From NCBI GenBank assembly GCA_023460085.1, contig JAEWRI010000023.1, forward strand, positions 186,001 through 250,000: a DNA stretch of 64,000 nucleotides, written 5' to 3'. The DNA is from Bacillota bacterium. Its GTDB lineage: Bacteria; Bacillota; Clostridia; Christensenellales; SZUA-584. Positions 54,209 to 62,887 of this stretch are shown piece after piece. The position numbers and the translations under genes were made by a program. The notes beneath the pieces were generated by a model. The model worked only from the letters and a program-made list of their open reading frames with translations. It was not told the origin of the DNA and made no database searches. The first letter of the stretch is position 1, and the number at the start of each line of letters is the position of its first letter.

Positions 54209-55101
54209 TGCCTGCGCTCCTTCAACCTACCGCGCGAGAGCAGCGTGAACAATATCAGCATCATAAATATGAGGATGGATATCGCCGAGCTGTACCCGTA
54301 ATCGCTGGTGATAAAGGCATTCTCGTATGTGTAGGTCAGTACCGTATGGATGTCCGCTCCCGTTTTTGCCCCCACCTGCTGCGTCAGCAGGTAGATGATG
54401 TCAAACTGTTTGAACGTAGTGAATATCGTGATCACCACAGCCGGAGCAATCACCGGTTTCATCAGGGGGATGGTGATCTTGGTTGCACGTTGCAGCCGCG
54501 TCGCACCGCAGAGCAGCGCATGTTCATAATATCCCGCATCGATGCTTTGCAGCGCACCGTCGATGATCATGATCATAAACGGCAGCGCAAGCCAAAGGTT
54601 GACCACCGTGCAGCAGATAAACGCTGAAATATCGCCGCTGAGCCAGTTGACCATATTGAGCCCCAAGCTTTGCATCCACTGGTTCAACAGTCCGAACTGC
54701 GAGTTGAACATTCCGGTTTTCCACAGCAGTATGGATACATATCCCGGCATGGCCCAGGGAAACATGAGGATCGTCTTATACACTTTACGCAAGCGCAGAT
54801 TCCTGGAGTTGAGCAGGCTGGCCAGCGCAAAGGCAATCACAAGCTGAAGTACCATGTTAACCGCCGTCCACAGGACCGTCCTGAGCAATGCCGCCAGGAA
54901 CCCGGAGTCCATCACGAACAGCGCCTCCTTATAATTCTTCAGCCCGATAAAGGAATAGTCGTACCAGTGGTAGATGTTCATATTGGTAAAAGATATGAAC
55001 AGCGTGTACAGTATGGGAAACACGACCACCAATCCGATTAGTACCAGCGATGGCGCGCTATAGATATATGGCTTCAGCGTCTTTCGTTGCTTCTTGTACA
55101 T
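54205..55101 (-). CDS. malF: Maltodextrin ABC transporter permease (MalF-like)
   Basis: 298 residues, six spans, without the long P2 loop of E. coli MalF, as usual in Gram-positives. The EAA loop is diverged (YYEHALLCGATRLQRATKI). Forms the channel with MalG. The ATPase subunit is not in this window, so a shared MsmX-type ATPase elsewhere is likely. Confidence 0.92.
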   Translation of the reverse strand: MYKKQRKTLKPYIYSAPSLVLIGLVVVFPILYTLFISFTNMNIYHWYDYSFIGLKNYKEALFVMDSGFLAALLRTVLWTAVNMVLQLVIAFALASLLNSRNLRLRKVYKTILMFPWAMPGYVSILLWKTGMFNSQFGLLNQWMQSLGLNMVNWLSGDISAFICCTVVNLWLALPFMIMIIDGALQSIDAGYYEHALLCGATRLQRATKITIPLMKPVIAPAVVITIFTTFKQFDIIYLLTQQVGAKTGADIHTVLTYTYENAFITSDYGYSSAISILIFMMLILFTLLSRGRLKERRQ

Positions 55102-55125
55102 TCCCGTCCCCGATGCGCCGGAATT

Positions 55126-55157
55126 CCCTGATGCGGCTGCCGTTCACCGCATCAGGG
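55126..55157 (-). promoter_or_regulatory. Perfect 11-bp hairpin between binding-protein gene and malF
   Basis: Arms CCCTGATGCGG (55126-55136) and CCGCATCAGGG (55147-55157), 10-nt loop, no U-tract, 8 nt after the binding-protein stop. Confidence 0.85.
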
Positions 55158-55164
55158 TACCGCA

Positions 55165-56385
55165 TTATTTCATCGCTTCGATAAGTTTCAGCGCCTTCTC
55201 CTGATTCGCGGCTGCCTCCGTTGCCGGGTCGTCTCCGTTAACATTAACGGCCACAAGCAGATTTCCGGCGATGGTCCAGATCACATCCATTTCCGGGCGG
55301 TTGGGAATGGCGACCGCCGACTCGGCAATATCCTTCATGGTCATCACCATCTCATCGGTCGCAACCGATTCGTCCTCATAGCAGAGTTCGTTTGCAGGCG
55401 CGCAACCGCTCGCGTTAGCCAGTTCAATGCCGACTTCGGGCTGCATCAGCGCCTTCAGCACCGTGGTGATCGCGTCTGCTTTAGTTTCGCCTGCCACCTT
55501 CAGCACGTGCAGGCCCTGTACGCCGATATATGGCGACATGGGGAGCCCGGTCTCATCAACCGTCGGCAGGGCAGCAAAGCCCAAATCGATCCCCGCCTCG
55601 CGCGCGGTGGGTACCAGCCATGGGCCCGCAATGATGGAATCCGCCATTCCTTCCAGAAACAGCGTATTGACGGTGCCGGAAGAGCTGTCGTCCGGCATAT
55701 AGTCCAAAAACTTCAGATGATATTCCAGCGCTGCGATCGTGTTGGCGTCGTCCAGTCCGGGTGTGCCGTCTTCGCTGAGCAGGTATCCGCCGAAGCCATG
55801 GATCCACGGCACCGTGTAGTAGGGCGTGCCGTATTGCTCCACAAAGCCATACCGGCCGTCGGCAGTGTTGGTCTGCATGTACGCATACAGTTCCTCGGAG
55901 GTTGCGGGAACTTCCTCCTCGCTCATATCTGCCTTGTTGTACATAAACAGCAGCGTCTCATAATACAGCGGCAGCTGGTAGATGGTTCCCTTATAAGTGG
56001 CGGCGGACAGCGTCACGTCGAGATAATTGGAAAGCTCCTCTTCAGAGATAAAATCCGTGATGGGCGAAAGCAAGCCCAATTCAGCGTATAAGCCGATCTT
56101 GTCGTGTGCGAACCAATACATGTCCGGCGCGGCGGACGGATCGTTGCCGACGAGCTTAAGCGCTTCGGTCATGCCGTCCTTACGGACAAGATTGACAACG
56201 ATATCCGGAGCCAGCGTATTAAGCTTCGCCTGCAGCACCGCTGCAACGTCCTCCTCCTTATCGTGCCATATCGTAATGGTAACCGGGCCCGCCTCTTCCT
56301 TCGCCGGGGAAGCGCAGCTGATAAAGGTGCAGGAAACCATGCAAATGCTCAGCACAAAAGCCAATACTCGTCCCAATCGTTTCAT
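55165..56385 (-). CDS. Maltodextrin-binding lipoprotein (MalE-like)
   Basis: 406 residues. Signal peptide with lipobox FISC, then a type I extracellular solute-binding fold: ITIWHDKEEDVAAVLQAKLN; QLPLYYETLLFMYNKADM; SIIAGPWLVPTAREAGIDLG. The Tyr/Trp pattern (YYETLLF; IAGPWL) suits maltooligosaccharide stacking. Feeds MalFG. Preceded by the CBM26 gene and a hairpin. Confidence 0.92.
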   Translation of the reverse strand: MKRLGRVLAFVLSICMVSCTFISCASPAKEEAGPVTITIWHDKEEDVAAVLQAKLNTLAPDIVVNLVRKDGMTEALKLVGNDPSAAPDMYWFAHDKIGLYAELGLLSPITDFISEEELSNYLDVTLSAATYKGTIYQLPLYYETLLFMYNKADMSEEEVPATSEELYAYMQTNTADGRYGFVEQYGTPYYTVPWIHGFGGYLLSEDGTPGLDDANTIAALEYHLKFLDYMPDDSSSGTVNTLFLEGMADSIIAGPWLVPTAREAGIDLGFAALPTVDETGLPMSPYIGVQGLHVLKVAGETKADAITTVLKALMQPEVGIELANASGCAPANELCYEDESVATDEMVMTMKDIAESAVAIPNRPEMDVIWTIAGNLLVAVNVNGDDPATEAAANQEKALKLIEAMK

Positions 56386-56416
56386 AGTCCTTACCTCCTT
56401 TGAGTTTGAGGCCTGT

Positions 56417-56447
56417 GGGAGGCCCGACAGCTCTGGTCAAGCCTCCC
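56417..56447 (-). promoter_or_regulatory. Hairpin between the CBM26 and binding-protein genes
   Basis: Arms GGGAGGC (56417-56423) and GCCTCCC (56441-56447), 17-nt loop. An AAAAAAGCGGGG stretch precedes it on the transcribed strand, and no U-tract follows. Confidence 0.55.
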
Positions 56448-56461
56448 CCCGCTTTTTTATA

Positions 56462-57628
56462 TTACGCTTTTTTCTTTTTCCGGGCAACCAACACGCCGGT
56501 GACCACTGCCGCAGCAACTACTACTGCTGCAATAGTGATCCAAAGCCACGTGAGATCGGCAGCAGGCTGGGCGTTTACCTCAGCCACAACCTCCGTTGCG
56601 GTGGCGGATGGTTCGGCCGATTCCTGCACTTCCGCAGGTTCTTCATAATACAACTGGTAGTTTTCCGCGTCCTGCACGACGACCCACAGATCTTTCGCTT
56701 CGACGCTGATATCCGCAGTCTGCACCGTTCCCGCATTGCCGTTGATGATGATGGAGTTAACCCAGGTGGGTACATCATAGGTATACCAGCCATCCGTCTC
56801 GGCCATCTCTTCGCCGGGCCAGTTCAGAAACACGTTGGTGCCGTCCGGGGCCGACCACGCCCAGAGGCTTACCAGCAGCCAATCCTCGGGTGCCTGCGCA
56901 TGCACCGTAAACGTTTCTTCTTCCGCTACCGGCTTCTCGTAGGTCAGTTCATAATTCTCTGCGTCAGCAACCACGATGTAGGCATCCTTTGATTCGATGC
57001 TGATATCGGCGGTCTGCACGGTGCCTTCGTTGGCGTTAATGATCACAGAGTTTACCCATGCGGGCACTTCGCAGCTGTACCAGCCATCCGCGGATTCCGC
57101 CATCGCTTCGCCGGGCCACGCGTCAAACGCGTTGGTGCCATCGGGAGCAGACCATGCCCAAAGGCTCACACCCTCCCAGTCCTCGGGTGCCTGGGCATAG
57201 ATGGTGATGGTGGGCACATACTCCGGAATGTCCCCCTCCGTCATCTGATCATAAGAAAGCGTGGCGCTGTATGCATCGCCATCAGCGGCGACAACCGCCC
57301 ATACGTTTTTCGACTCAATCGCGCTTTCAGAGGTTTGAATGGTTCCTTCATTTCCGTTAATGATGATGCTGGACATAGAAGCGGGAATGTAGCAGTAATA
57401 CCAGCCGGGATTGTTTTCGTCCGCTGTCATCTCCCCGCCCGGCCATGCATCAAAGGCATTATTGCCGGCGGCATCCCAAGCCCACAGGCATACGCCCGAC
57501 CAATCGTCCGGGGTCTGAGCATAAACAATGATCATTTCTTCTTCCGCAGCGAAAGTGGTCAGCGGAACAATCGCCAGCAACATAACAATCGCAAGCAACA
57601 TCGCAAGCAGTTTCTTGTTACTGTTCAT
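56462..57628 (-). CDS. Membrane-anchored starch-binding protein with three CBM26 modules
   Basis: 388 residues. Sec signal peptide (1-28). Three tandem starch-binding modules of the CBM26 type at about 31-125, 139-231 and 238-329, each with a pattern like QAPEDW...SLWAWSAPDGTN...WPGE...DGWY and IIINGN/NEGT-VQT. Modules 2 and 3 are clearly closer to each other than to module 1. A Pro/Ser/Glu-rich linker (330-358) leads to one C-terminal membrane span (360-382) and an RKKKKA tail, with no sorting motif. No catalytic domain. It probably holds starch or maltodextrin at the cell surface for the amylase lipoprotein and MalE-like protein. It is the first gene downstream of the paired operator-like motifs. 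Confidence 0.9.
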   Translation of the reverse strand: MNSNKKLLAMLLAIVMLLAIVPLTTFAAEEEMIIVYAQTPDDWSGVCLWAWDAAGNNAFDAWPGGEMTADENNPGWYYCYIPASMSSIIINGNEGTIQTSESAIESKNVWAVVAADGDAYSATLSYDQMTEGDIPEYVPTITIYAQAPEDWEGVSLWAWSAPDGTNAFDAWPGEAMAESADGWYSCEVPAWVNSVIINANEGTVQTADISIESKDAYIVVADAENYELTYEKPVAEEETFTVHAQAPEDWLLVSLWAWSAPDGTNVFLNWPGEEMAETDGWYTYDVPTWVNSIIINGNAGTVQTADISVEAKDLWVVVQDAENYQLYYEEPAEVQESAEPSATATEVVAEVNAQPAADLTWLWITIAAVVVAAAVVTGVLVARKKKKA

Positions 57629-57977
57629 TCATGTTCTCCTTTCATACCTTTTCAATCAGACAGTGCCAGCTGTTACACCATCTTTACATGCTCCTACTAT
57701 AACACCCTCTCGCGCTACAAATCAACTAAAATTTGGTTAACCGTTTACCCTGCATTTCCTCCTTTTTTAAGCCATTTTTGATAGTGCTTATATCGTTTTT
57801 AGTTAACTGTTTTCCTTTTTATTTAGGCAACCATGGATACCTGCCCGAAGGATAGTCGCGCAAGGGATTAAATGCCCATGGTACCAGCCGGCACCTAAAG
57901 ATACAGGCTTTCACATGCGTATACCTGCTTTCAATAAAAAAGGCTGCCGGGCGGCAGCCATGGGGTTCGAGGGTGAG
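57629..57977. promoter_or_regulatory. Regulatory gap upstream of the CBM26 gene, with two operator-like motifs
   Basis: Two related 17-nt sequences, TTGGTTAACCGTTTACC (57733-57749) and TTAGTTAACTGTTTTCC (57799-57815), agree at 14 of 17 positions and lie 66 bp apart. Both contain a GTTAAC centre. Similar but weaker sequences occur ahead of malQ (GAAACCGTTTATTG near 61848 and TTTGGGTAACCGGTAC near 61875). They are plausible sites for the locus LacI regulator. Confidence 0.5.
57935..57959 (-). terminator. Intrinsic terminator after the phosphorylase gene
   Basis: Minus-strand stem GGCTGCC / GGCAGCC (57942-57948 with 57953-57959), 4-nt loop, followed by TTTTTTATTG. Ends the malQ-phosphorylase transcript and isolates the CBM26 promoter. 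Confidence 0.9.
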
Positions 57978-60326
57978 CTACAGATGCCAAATCTGTGCCG
58001 CGTATTGCCTCACCGTACGGTCAGACGAGAACATGCCGGCGGCGGCAATATTGCAGAGCGCCTTGCGGCCAAACACGCGCCGGTCGCGATAATCACGGTT
58101 TGCCCGCAGCTTGGTCTCAATATACGGCAGCATATCCAGCAGCAGAAAGTAATGATCTGCCCGGTGCCAGTCCGTACCCTTCAGCAGCGCGTCATGAAGT
58201 TCTTTAAACACACCCCTGCCGCCATCGCTCAAGGTCCCGTCTATCAGCGTATCCACCACGCGGCGGACCGACGCCTCCCGCTCATATATCTGCTTCGGAT
58301 CGTACGTTTCACGGATGCGTTCAATATCCGCAGTCCTTGCGCCAAAAATATAGTTATTCTCTTCACCGGCCTGCCTCACGATTTCTATATTGGCGCCGTC
58401 GTAGGTTCCCAGCGTCACCGCGCCGTTCAGCATCAGCTTCATGTTGCCGGTACCGCTGGCCTCGGTCCCGGCCGGTGATATCTGTTCGGAAATATCTGCT
58501 GCCGGAATGATATGTTCCGCATATGAGCAGTTGTAGTTCTGAACGAACACCACCTGCAGCCGGTCCCTGGTGTCCGCGTCACAGTTGACCCGCTTTGCAA
58601 TGCCGTTGATAAACTGAATAACCGCCTTGGCACGCTGATATCCGGGTGCGGCCTTTGCGCCGAAAATGAATGCGGTAGGCTCGAAATCCCTCAGCGTGCC
58701 GTCCTTCAGGGAGAAATAGATATGCAGTATCGAAAACGCGTTCAGCAGCTGCCGCTTATACTCGTGCAGCCGTTTTATCTGCACATCGAATATAAAATCC
58801 GGAGAGAGGGCTGCTCCCTCTCTCTCGCGGATAATCGCGGCAAGCTGTTCTTTCTTGGCGTACTTCACCGCGTTAAACCGATCGATCATCCCGTCGTCAA
58901 TACAACCCTTCAGTTTTTCCAGCTCATCCAGGTTCGTCAGGAAGCCCGTACCAATGCGCTCTTCAATCATACCGGAAAGCTCCGGGTTGCACAGTCCCAG
59001 CCAGCGCCGCTGTGTAATGCCGTTGGTCTTGTTCTGAAACTTCTCCGGCCATAGCGCATACCAGTCGCAAAAGGTGTCTCGCTTCAGTATCTCGCTGTGG
59101 ATCTCTGCCACGCCGTTGACGAATGCAGAAGCATAGATCGCCAGCCGCGCCATATGGATGGTTCCGCCGTCCACGATTCGCATCCGGCAGGCAGTATCCT
59201 TTGGCACGCCGCGCTGCGCCAGCTCTGAGCACAGCTTTTCGTCAATCCGCCTGATGATTTCGCCAATTTCCGGAACCACACCGCACAGCAGCTCCATATC
59301 CCATTTTTCCAGCGCTTCGCCCATCACAGTGTGGTTTGTATAGGAGAAAACACTGCGGGCAGTCTCCAGTGCAGCATCAAAGCCCGCTCCCTCCTGCATC
59401 AACAGCCGGATAAGCTCAGGAATCGATATGGCAGGATGCGTATCGTTAAGCTGTATTGCGCAATAACGGGGCAATGCCGCGAAATCGCCGCCGTTTATAA
59501 CCCGATACTCCCTCAGGATATCCTGCAGGGACGCGCTGGATAAAAAGTACTGCTGCTTGAGCCGCAGCGCCTTGCCCGCGTCCGTGCTGTCATTGGGGTA
59601 AAGCACGCGGGTGATATCCTCCGCCGTATTTTTTTCACTCACCGCCAGTGAATACTGCTGCTCGTTAAAAGCGGTAAAATCCAGCTCCTCCAGCGGCTCG
59701 CTCTGCCAAAGCCGCAGCGTGCACATGTGCGACGTCCCATAACCTATCACCGGCATATCGTAGGGTACCGCCCTCACGCGCTGCTCGGCAAATCCCACCG
59801 TTACGGCCTGATCCTCCCGGCGGCGGCTCCATGGGTCTCCGCCGTGCTGCCAGTCCTCCGCCGTTTCGTGCTGCATTCCGTCGCAGAACGACTGTTTAAA
59901 AAGCCCAAACTTATACCGCAGTCCGTAACCGTCCAGCGGAATGTGCTGCGTCGCTGCGCTGTCCAGAAAACAGGCTGCCAGCCGTCCCAGGCCGCCGTTC
60001 CCCAGCGCCGCATCCTCGATGTCCTCCAATGCCTCAATAGCCGCGCCTTTCAGCCTCAATAGCTCGCGCACCGGTTCCAGTATGCCCAGGCAGTACAGAT
60101 TGTTGAAAACCATCCTGCCGATCAAAAACTCCGCCGAAAAGTAAAATGCGCGGCGGTTTTGCGCGTGCGCCTGCCGGGACCGCTGCCAGTCGCCCGCAAT
60201 TGCGCCCATCACCGCATTGGAAAGCGCACTGTGCAATTGCAACGCGTCCGCGTTACGGATATCCACCTGATAATCACATTCAAGATACTCTTCTGCCCTG
60301 CGTATAATCTCATTGCCTGTCAGCAT
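57978..60326 (-). CDS. glgP: Glycogen/maltodextrin phosphorylase
   Basis: 782 residues, slightly short for the family. The pyridoxal-phosphate lysine is K630 in GTGNMKLMLNG, within a stretch starting at AADISEQISPAGTEASG. Substrate features FSAEFLIGRM near the N-terminus and GNGGLGRLAACF are present. Releases glucose 1-phosphate from alpha-1,4-glucans with phosphate. The start codon directly abuts the malQ stop. In this locus it degrades linear maltodextrins together with the glucanotransferase, although glycogen turnover is also possible. Confidence 0.94.
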   Translation of the reverse strand: MLTGNEIIRRAEEYLECDYQVDIRNADALQLHSALSNAVMGAIAGDWQRSRQAHAQNRRAFYFSAEFLIGRMVFNNLYCLGILEPVRELLRLKGAAIEALEDIEDAALGNGGLGRLAACFLDSAATQHIPLDGYGLRYKFGLFKQSFCDGMQHETAEDWQHGGDPWSRRREDQAVTVGFAEQRVRAVPYDMPVIGYGTSHMCTLRLWQSEPLEELDFTAFNEQQYSLAVSEKNTAEDITRVLYPNDSTDAGKALRLKQQYFLSSASLQDILREYRVINGGDFAALPRYCAIQLNDTHPAISIPELIRLLMQEGAGFDAALETARSVFSYTNHTVMGEALEKWDMELLCGVVPEIGEIIRRIDEKLCSELAQRGVPKDTACRMRIVDGGTIHMARLAIYASAFVNGVAEIHSEILKRDTFCDWYALWPEKFQNKTNGITQRRWLGLCNPELSGMIEERIGTGFLTNLDELEKLKGCIDDGMIDRFNAVKYAKKEQLAAIIREREGAALSPDFIFDVQIKRLHEYKRQLLNAFSILHIYFSLKDGTLRDFEPTAFIFGAKAAPGYQRAKAVIQFINGIAKRVNCDADTRDRLQVVFVQNYNCSYAEHIIPAADISEQISPAGTEASGTGNMKLMLNGAVTLGTYDGANIEIVRQAGEENNYIFGARTADIERIRETYDPKQIYEREASVRRVVDTLIDGTLSDGGRGVFKELHDALLKGTDWHRADHYFLLLDMLPYIETKLRANRDYRDRRVFGRKALCNIAAAGMFSSDRTVRQYAAQIWHL

Positions 60327-61805
60327 TCATCCCGTCTTCCTTTTGTATTTTTGATTAAGCGCTCTAATTGTATCGCAAAGATCCCCCGTCAGCTGACCGG
60401 ACTGCATGCGCCACACCCAGTTGCCGCCCACCGTTCCAGGCGTGTTCATTCGCGCCTCGCTGCCCAGCTCCAGAAAATCCTGCATGGGGATGATTGCGGT
60501 ATCAGCGTTGCTGGCAAATACCGCCTCGATCATCGTTCTGCAGATCTGCGCTTCATCCGTCGCCCCCAGATACTCCGCCGCAAACCGACGTTCCCATTCC
60601 TCCGCCTTTCGCCACCACCCCAGCACCGTGTCGTTATCATGCGTGCCCGTATAAAGCACGGTATTCGGACCGATGTTGTGTGGCAGATGCATGTTGTCCT
60701 TATCCGATCCGAAAGCGAACTCCAGCACCCGCATGCCCGGATAACCAAACTCATTCAGCAGCTTCTTGACCGCCGGCAGCGCGACACCCAGGTCCTCCGC
60801 GACGATATTGAGCCCCGGGACCTGTTGCTCCAGCACGCGCAGCAGGCTGCGCCCCGGCCCTCTATAATACCGCCCGGAACGGGCCGCCGCGGCACCCGCC
60901 GGTATGGCGTAATAGCGAACCAACCCTATGAAATGATCGATTCGAACGATATCGTAGCGTTTGGCCATTTCCCGCATCCGCTGCGTCCACCACGCATAAC
61001 CCGTCGTCTTTATACGCTTCCAGTCGTAGAGCGGGTTCTCCCAAACCTGCCCATCCGCGCTGAAATAATCCGGCGGCACACCCGCAATGGCAGTGGGCTG
61101 CAGGCATTCGTCCAACTGAAAGATATCCGGGTGTGCCCACGTATCCGCCGACTCCATGGCGGTATAGATGGGGATATCGCCAAATATGCGGACACCCCGG
61201 TTGTTAGCGTATTCCTTCAGTGCGTACCACTGCCGAAAGAACACAAACTGGACAAAGCGATGAAAGCGAACCGTTTCTTCCAACTCTGCGGCATACCGCT
61301 GCAAAGCTTGCGGCTCCCGGCGGCGAATCGCTTCATCCTTCCACTCTGTCCAGGGCCTGCCGCCAAAATGGTCTGTCAGCGCACAGTAAAGCGCGTAATC
61401 TTCCAGCCACGGATTTTCCGCAGAGAACCGCGCCATCTCGACTGCGAACCGGGCTTCTGCCCGTCGCCAAGCCAGCTTCAACGCCGCAAGGCGCTTTTGG
61501 GTCAGCAGTGCAAAATCGATAGGCTCCTCATGGGAAGCCATGCAATTTTGGGCTTCATCCACCTGCAGCAGTCCTTCCTGCCGCAGCTGCTCCAAATCGA
61601 TCAGCAGCGGATTGCCCGCAAACGCCGAAGGGCTCTGATAAGGCGACCCGCCCAGCCCCACCGGCCCAATGGGCAGAACCTGCCAGATTCCGGTGCCGCT
61701 GTTTTGCAGAAAATCAACAAACCGGCAGGCCTCTTCCCCAAGGGTTCCAATTCCGCCCGCCGAAGGCAACGAGCTGATATGCAATAATATACCGCTGCTT
61801 CTCAT
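60327..61805 (-). CDS. malQ: 4-alpha-glucanotransferase
   Basis: 492 residues, GH77 amylomaltase. Starts with the usual SGILLHISSLPSAGGIGTLG. Catalytic residues lie in VRIDHFIG (Asp nucleophile), VAEDLG (Glu) and THDNDTV (Asp). Disproportionates maltodextrins to glucose and longer chains, which the phosphorylase then uses. First gene of its two-gene transcript. Confidence 0.95.
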   Translation of the reverse strand: MRSSGILLHISSLPSAGGIGTLGEEACRFVDFLQNSGTGIWQVLPIGPVGLGGSPYQSPSAFAGNPLLIDLEQLRQEGLLQVDEAQNCMASHEEPIDFALLTQKRLAALKLAWRRAEARFAVEMARFSAENPWLEDYALYCALTDHFGGRPWTEWKDEAIRRREPQALQRYAAELEETVRFHRFVQFVFFRQWYALKEYANNRGVRIFGDIPIYTAMESADTWAHPDIFQLDECLQPTAIAGVPPDYFSADGQVWENPLYDWKRIKTTGYAWWTQRMREMAKRYDIVRIDHFIGLVRYYAIPAGAAAARSGRYYRGPGRSLLRVLEQQVPGLNIVAEDLGVALPAVKKLLNEFGYPGMRVLEFAFGSDKDNMHLPHNIGPNTVLYTGTHDNDTVLGWWRKAEEWERRFAAEYLGATDEAQICRTMIEAVFASNADTAIIPMQDFLELGSEARMNTPGTVGGNWVWRMQSGQLTGDLCDTIRALNQKYKRKTG

Positions 61806-61902
61806 GACCTCTTCGCTCCGCGCCTGATTTTTATCGACAGTTTATTGAACGAAACCGTTTATTGTCAAGCGTTATTTGGGTAACCGGTACAGCGCTAACC
61901 CC

Positions 61903-62514
61903 TTATCGGGTTTTGCGCTCAGATACTATATACTTATTGAGCGCCTTGAAGATCGCATCCATTCCTTCATAATACGCGGGAATCGTGTGGCGATTGATCG
62001 TTTTCTGAAAAGCCTTACCATATTCAGCGCTGTATTCCTCCCAGCCTTCATTGAGCGATTCACGTATCATGGTTCCTTCAACGATGATACTGCCGTCGGG
62101 TCTCCGCTTGAGGTTGCTCACTTGCCGTATATAAAAGGTAATGGCCGAGATATATTCCTCCTTGCCGCCCGAGCGGAAGCTGGTTTCCTTGACCGTCTCC
62201 ACCTGCCAGTGTGACATGCGGGATAAAAGCAGGCAGTGAACAACCTCATTTTTTTCGATCCGTACATAGCTTCCCGCACGAAGCTTTTTGACATGCAGGT
62301 ATTTTCGCAGCGCCACTGCCTTCACAAACAACAGATTCACGATGCATAGGAACGCAAAACCAGCATCCCAGTAAGCTTTCGCATCGGGGCGGATTCCGCC
62401 CTGCCAGAAGAAGATCAGAACAGCGTCCAGCGCGAGGGACAGGCACAGTATAAGCAGCAGCCACGGCAGCCGGATGCGCCGGTATGCGGCTGCATCAAAT
62501 GGGAATGTATTCAT
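61903..62514 (-). CDS. Hypothetical membrane protein
   Basis: 203 residues, family not recognised. Two N-terminal membrane spans (about 17-37 and 51-70) followed by a cytoplasmic domain rich in charged residues and beta-prone segments (GSYVRIEKNEVVHCLLLSR; EEYISAITFYIRQV), perhaps PH-like. Good ATG start and full-length frame. It sits between malQ and selD with opposite or same orientation on either side, so context gives no function. Confidence 0.6.
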   Translation of the reverse strand: MNTFPFDAAAYRRIRLPWLLLILCLSLALDAVLIFFWQGGIRPDAKAYWDAGFAFLCIVNLLFVKAVALRKYLHVKKLRAGSYVRIEKNEVVHCLLLSRMSHWQVETVKETSFRSGGKEEYISAITFYIRQVSNLKRRPDGSIIVEGTMIRESLNEGWEEYSAEYGKAFQKTINRHTIPAYYEGMDAIFKALNKYIVSERKTR

Positions 62515-62887
62515 TCAGTACCCGTCCTCATTCAAGATAGCGCCATGCTATTCGGCTTCCGGTCAGCCGCTTCGTGCAAACCGGCCTCGGCGGCTTTGCC
62601 CGAACCGTCTCAAGCCTTCCTGCCGGTTTGGCTCCGTAGATATCGTTCTTTTGCAGTGCAGTCAAAAAGGATTCAGCGATAAAGCCTCTGATTTTCTGAG
62701 TACCGTGCCCGCTACCCATGAACCCGGCAATATTATACTATCATCCACAATCACTCCTCAACAAAAGCCTGCACACTTCTCGTTGCGATTTTCCGTTTGC
62801 TGTATGTATTTTTGGTATTATGGGCGCTTTTATGGTATGCTCACGATGGGTAGAAAAGGAAAACAATCGTATACCGGAGGTGCGGCA
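62515..62887. other. Gap upstream of selD
   Basis: About 370 nt between a minus-strand and a plus-strand gene, presumably with both promoters. Open frames cross it but none has a start site or a recognised family. No SECIS-like structure was identified. Confidence 0.35.

Noticed and set aside
62474..62887. Longer N-terminus of SelD
   Set aside because: It would overlap the start of the divergent membrane-protein gene; TTG at 62888 has GGAGG and gives the usual 345 residues.
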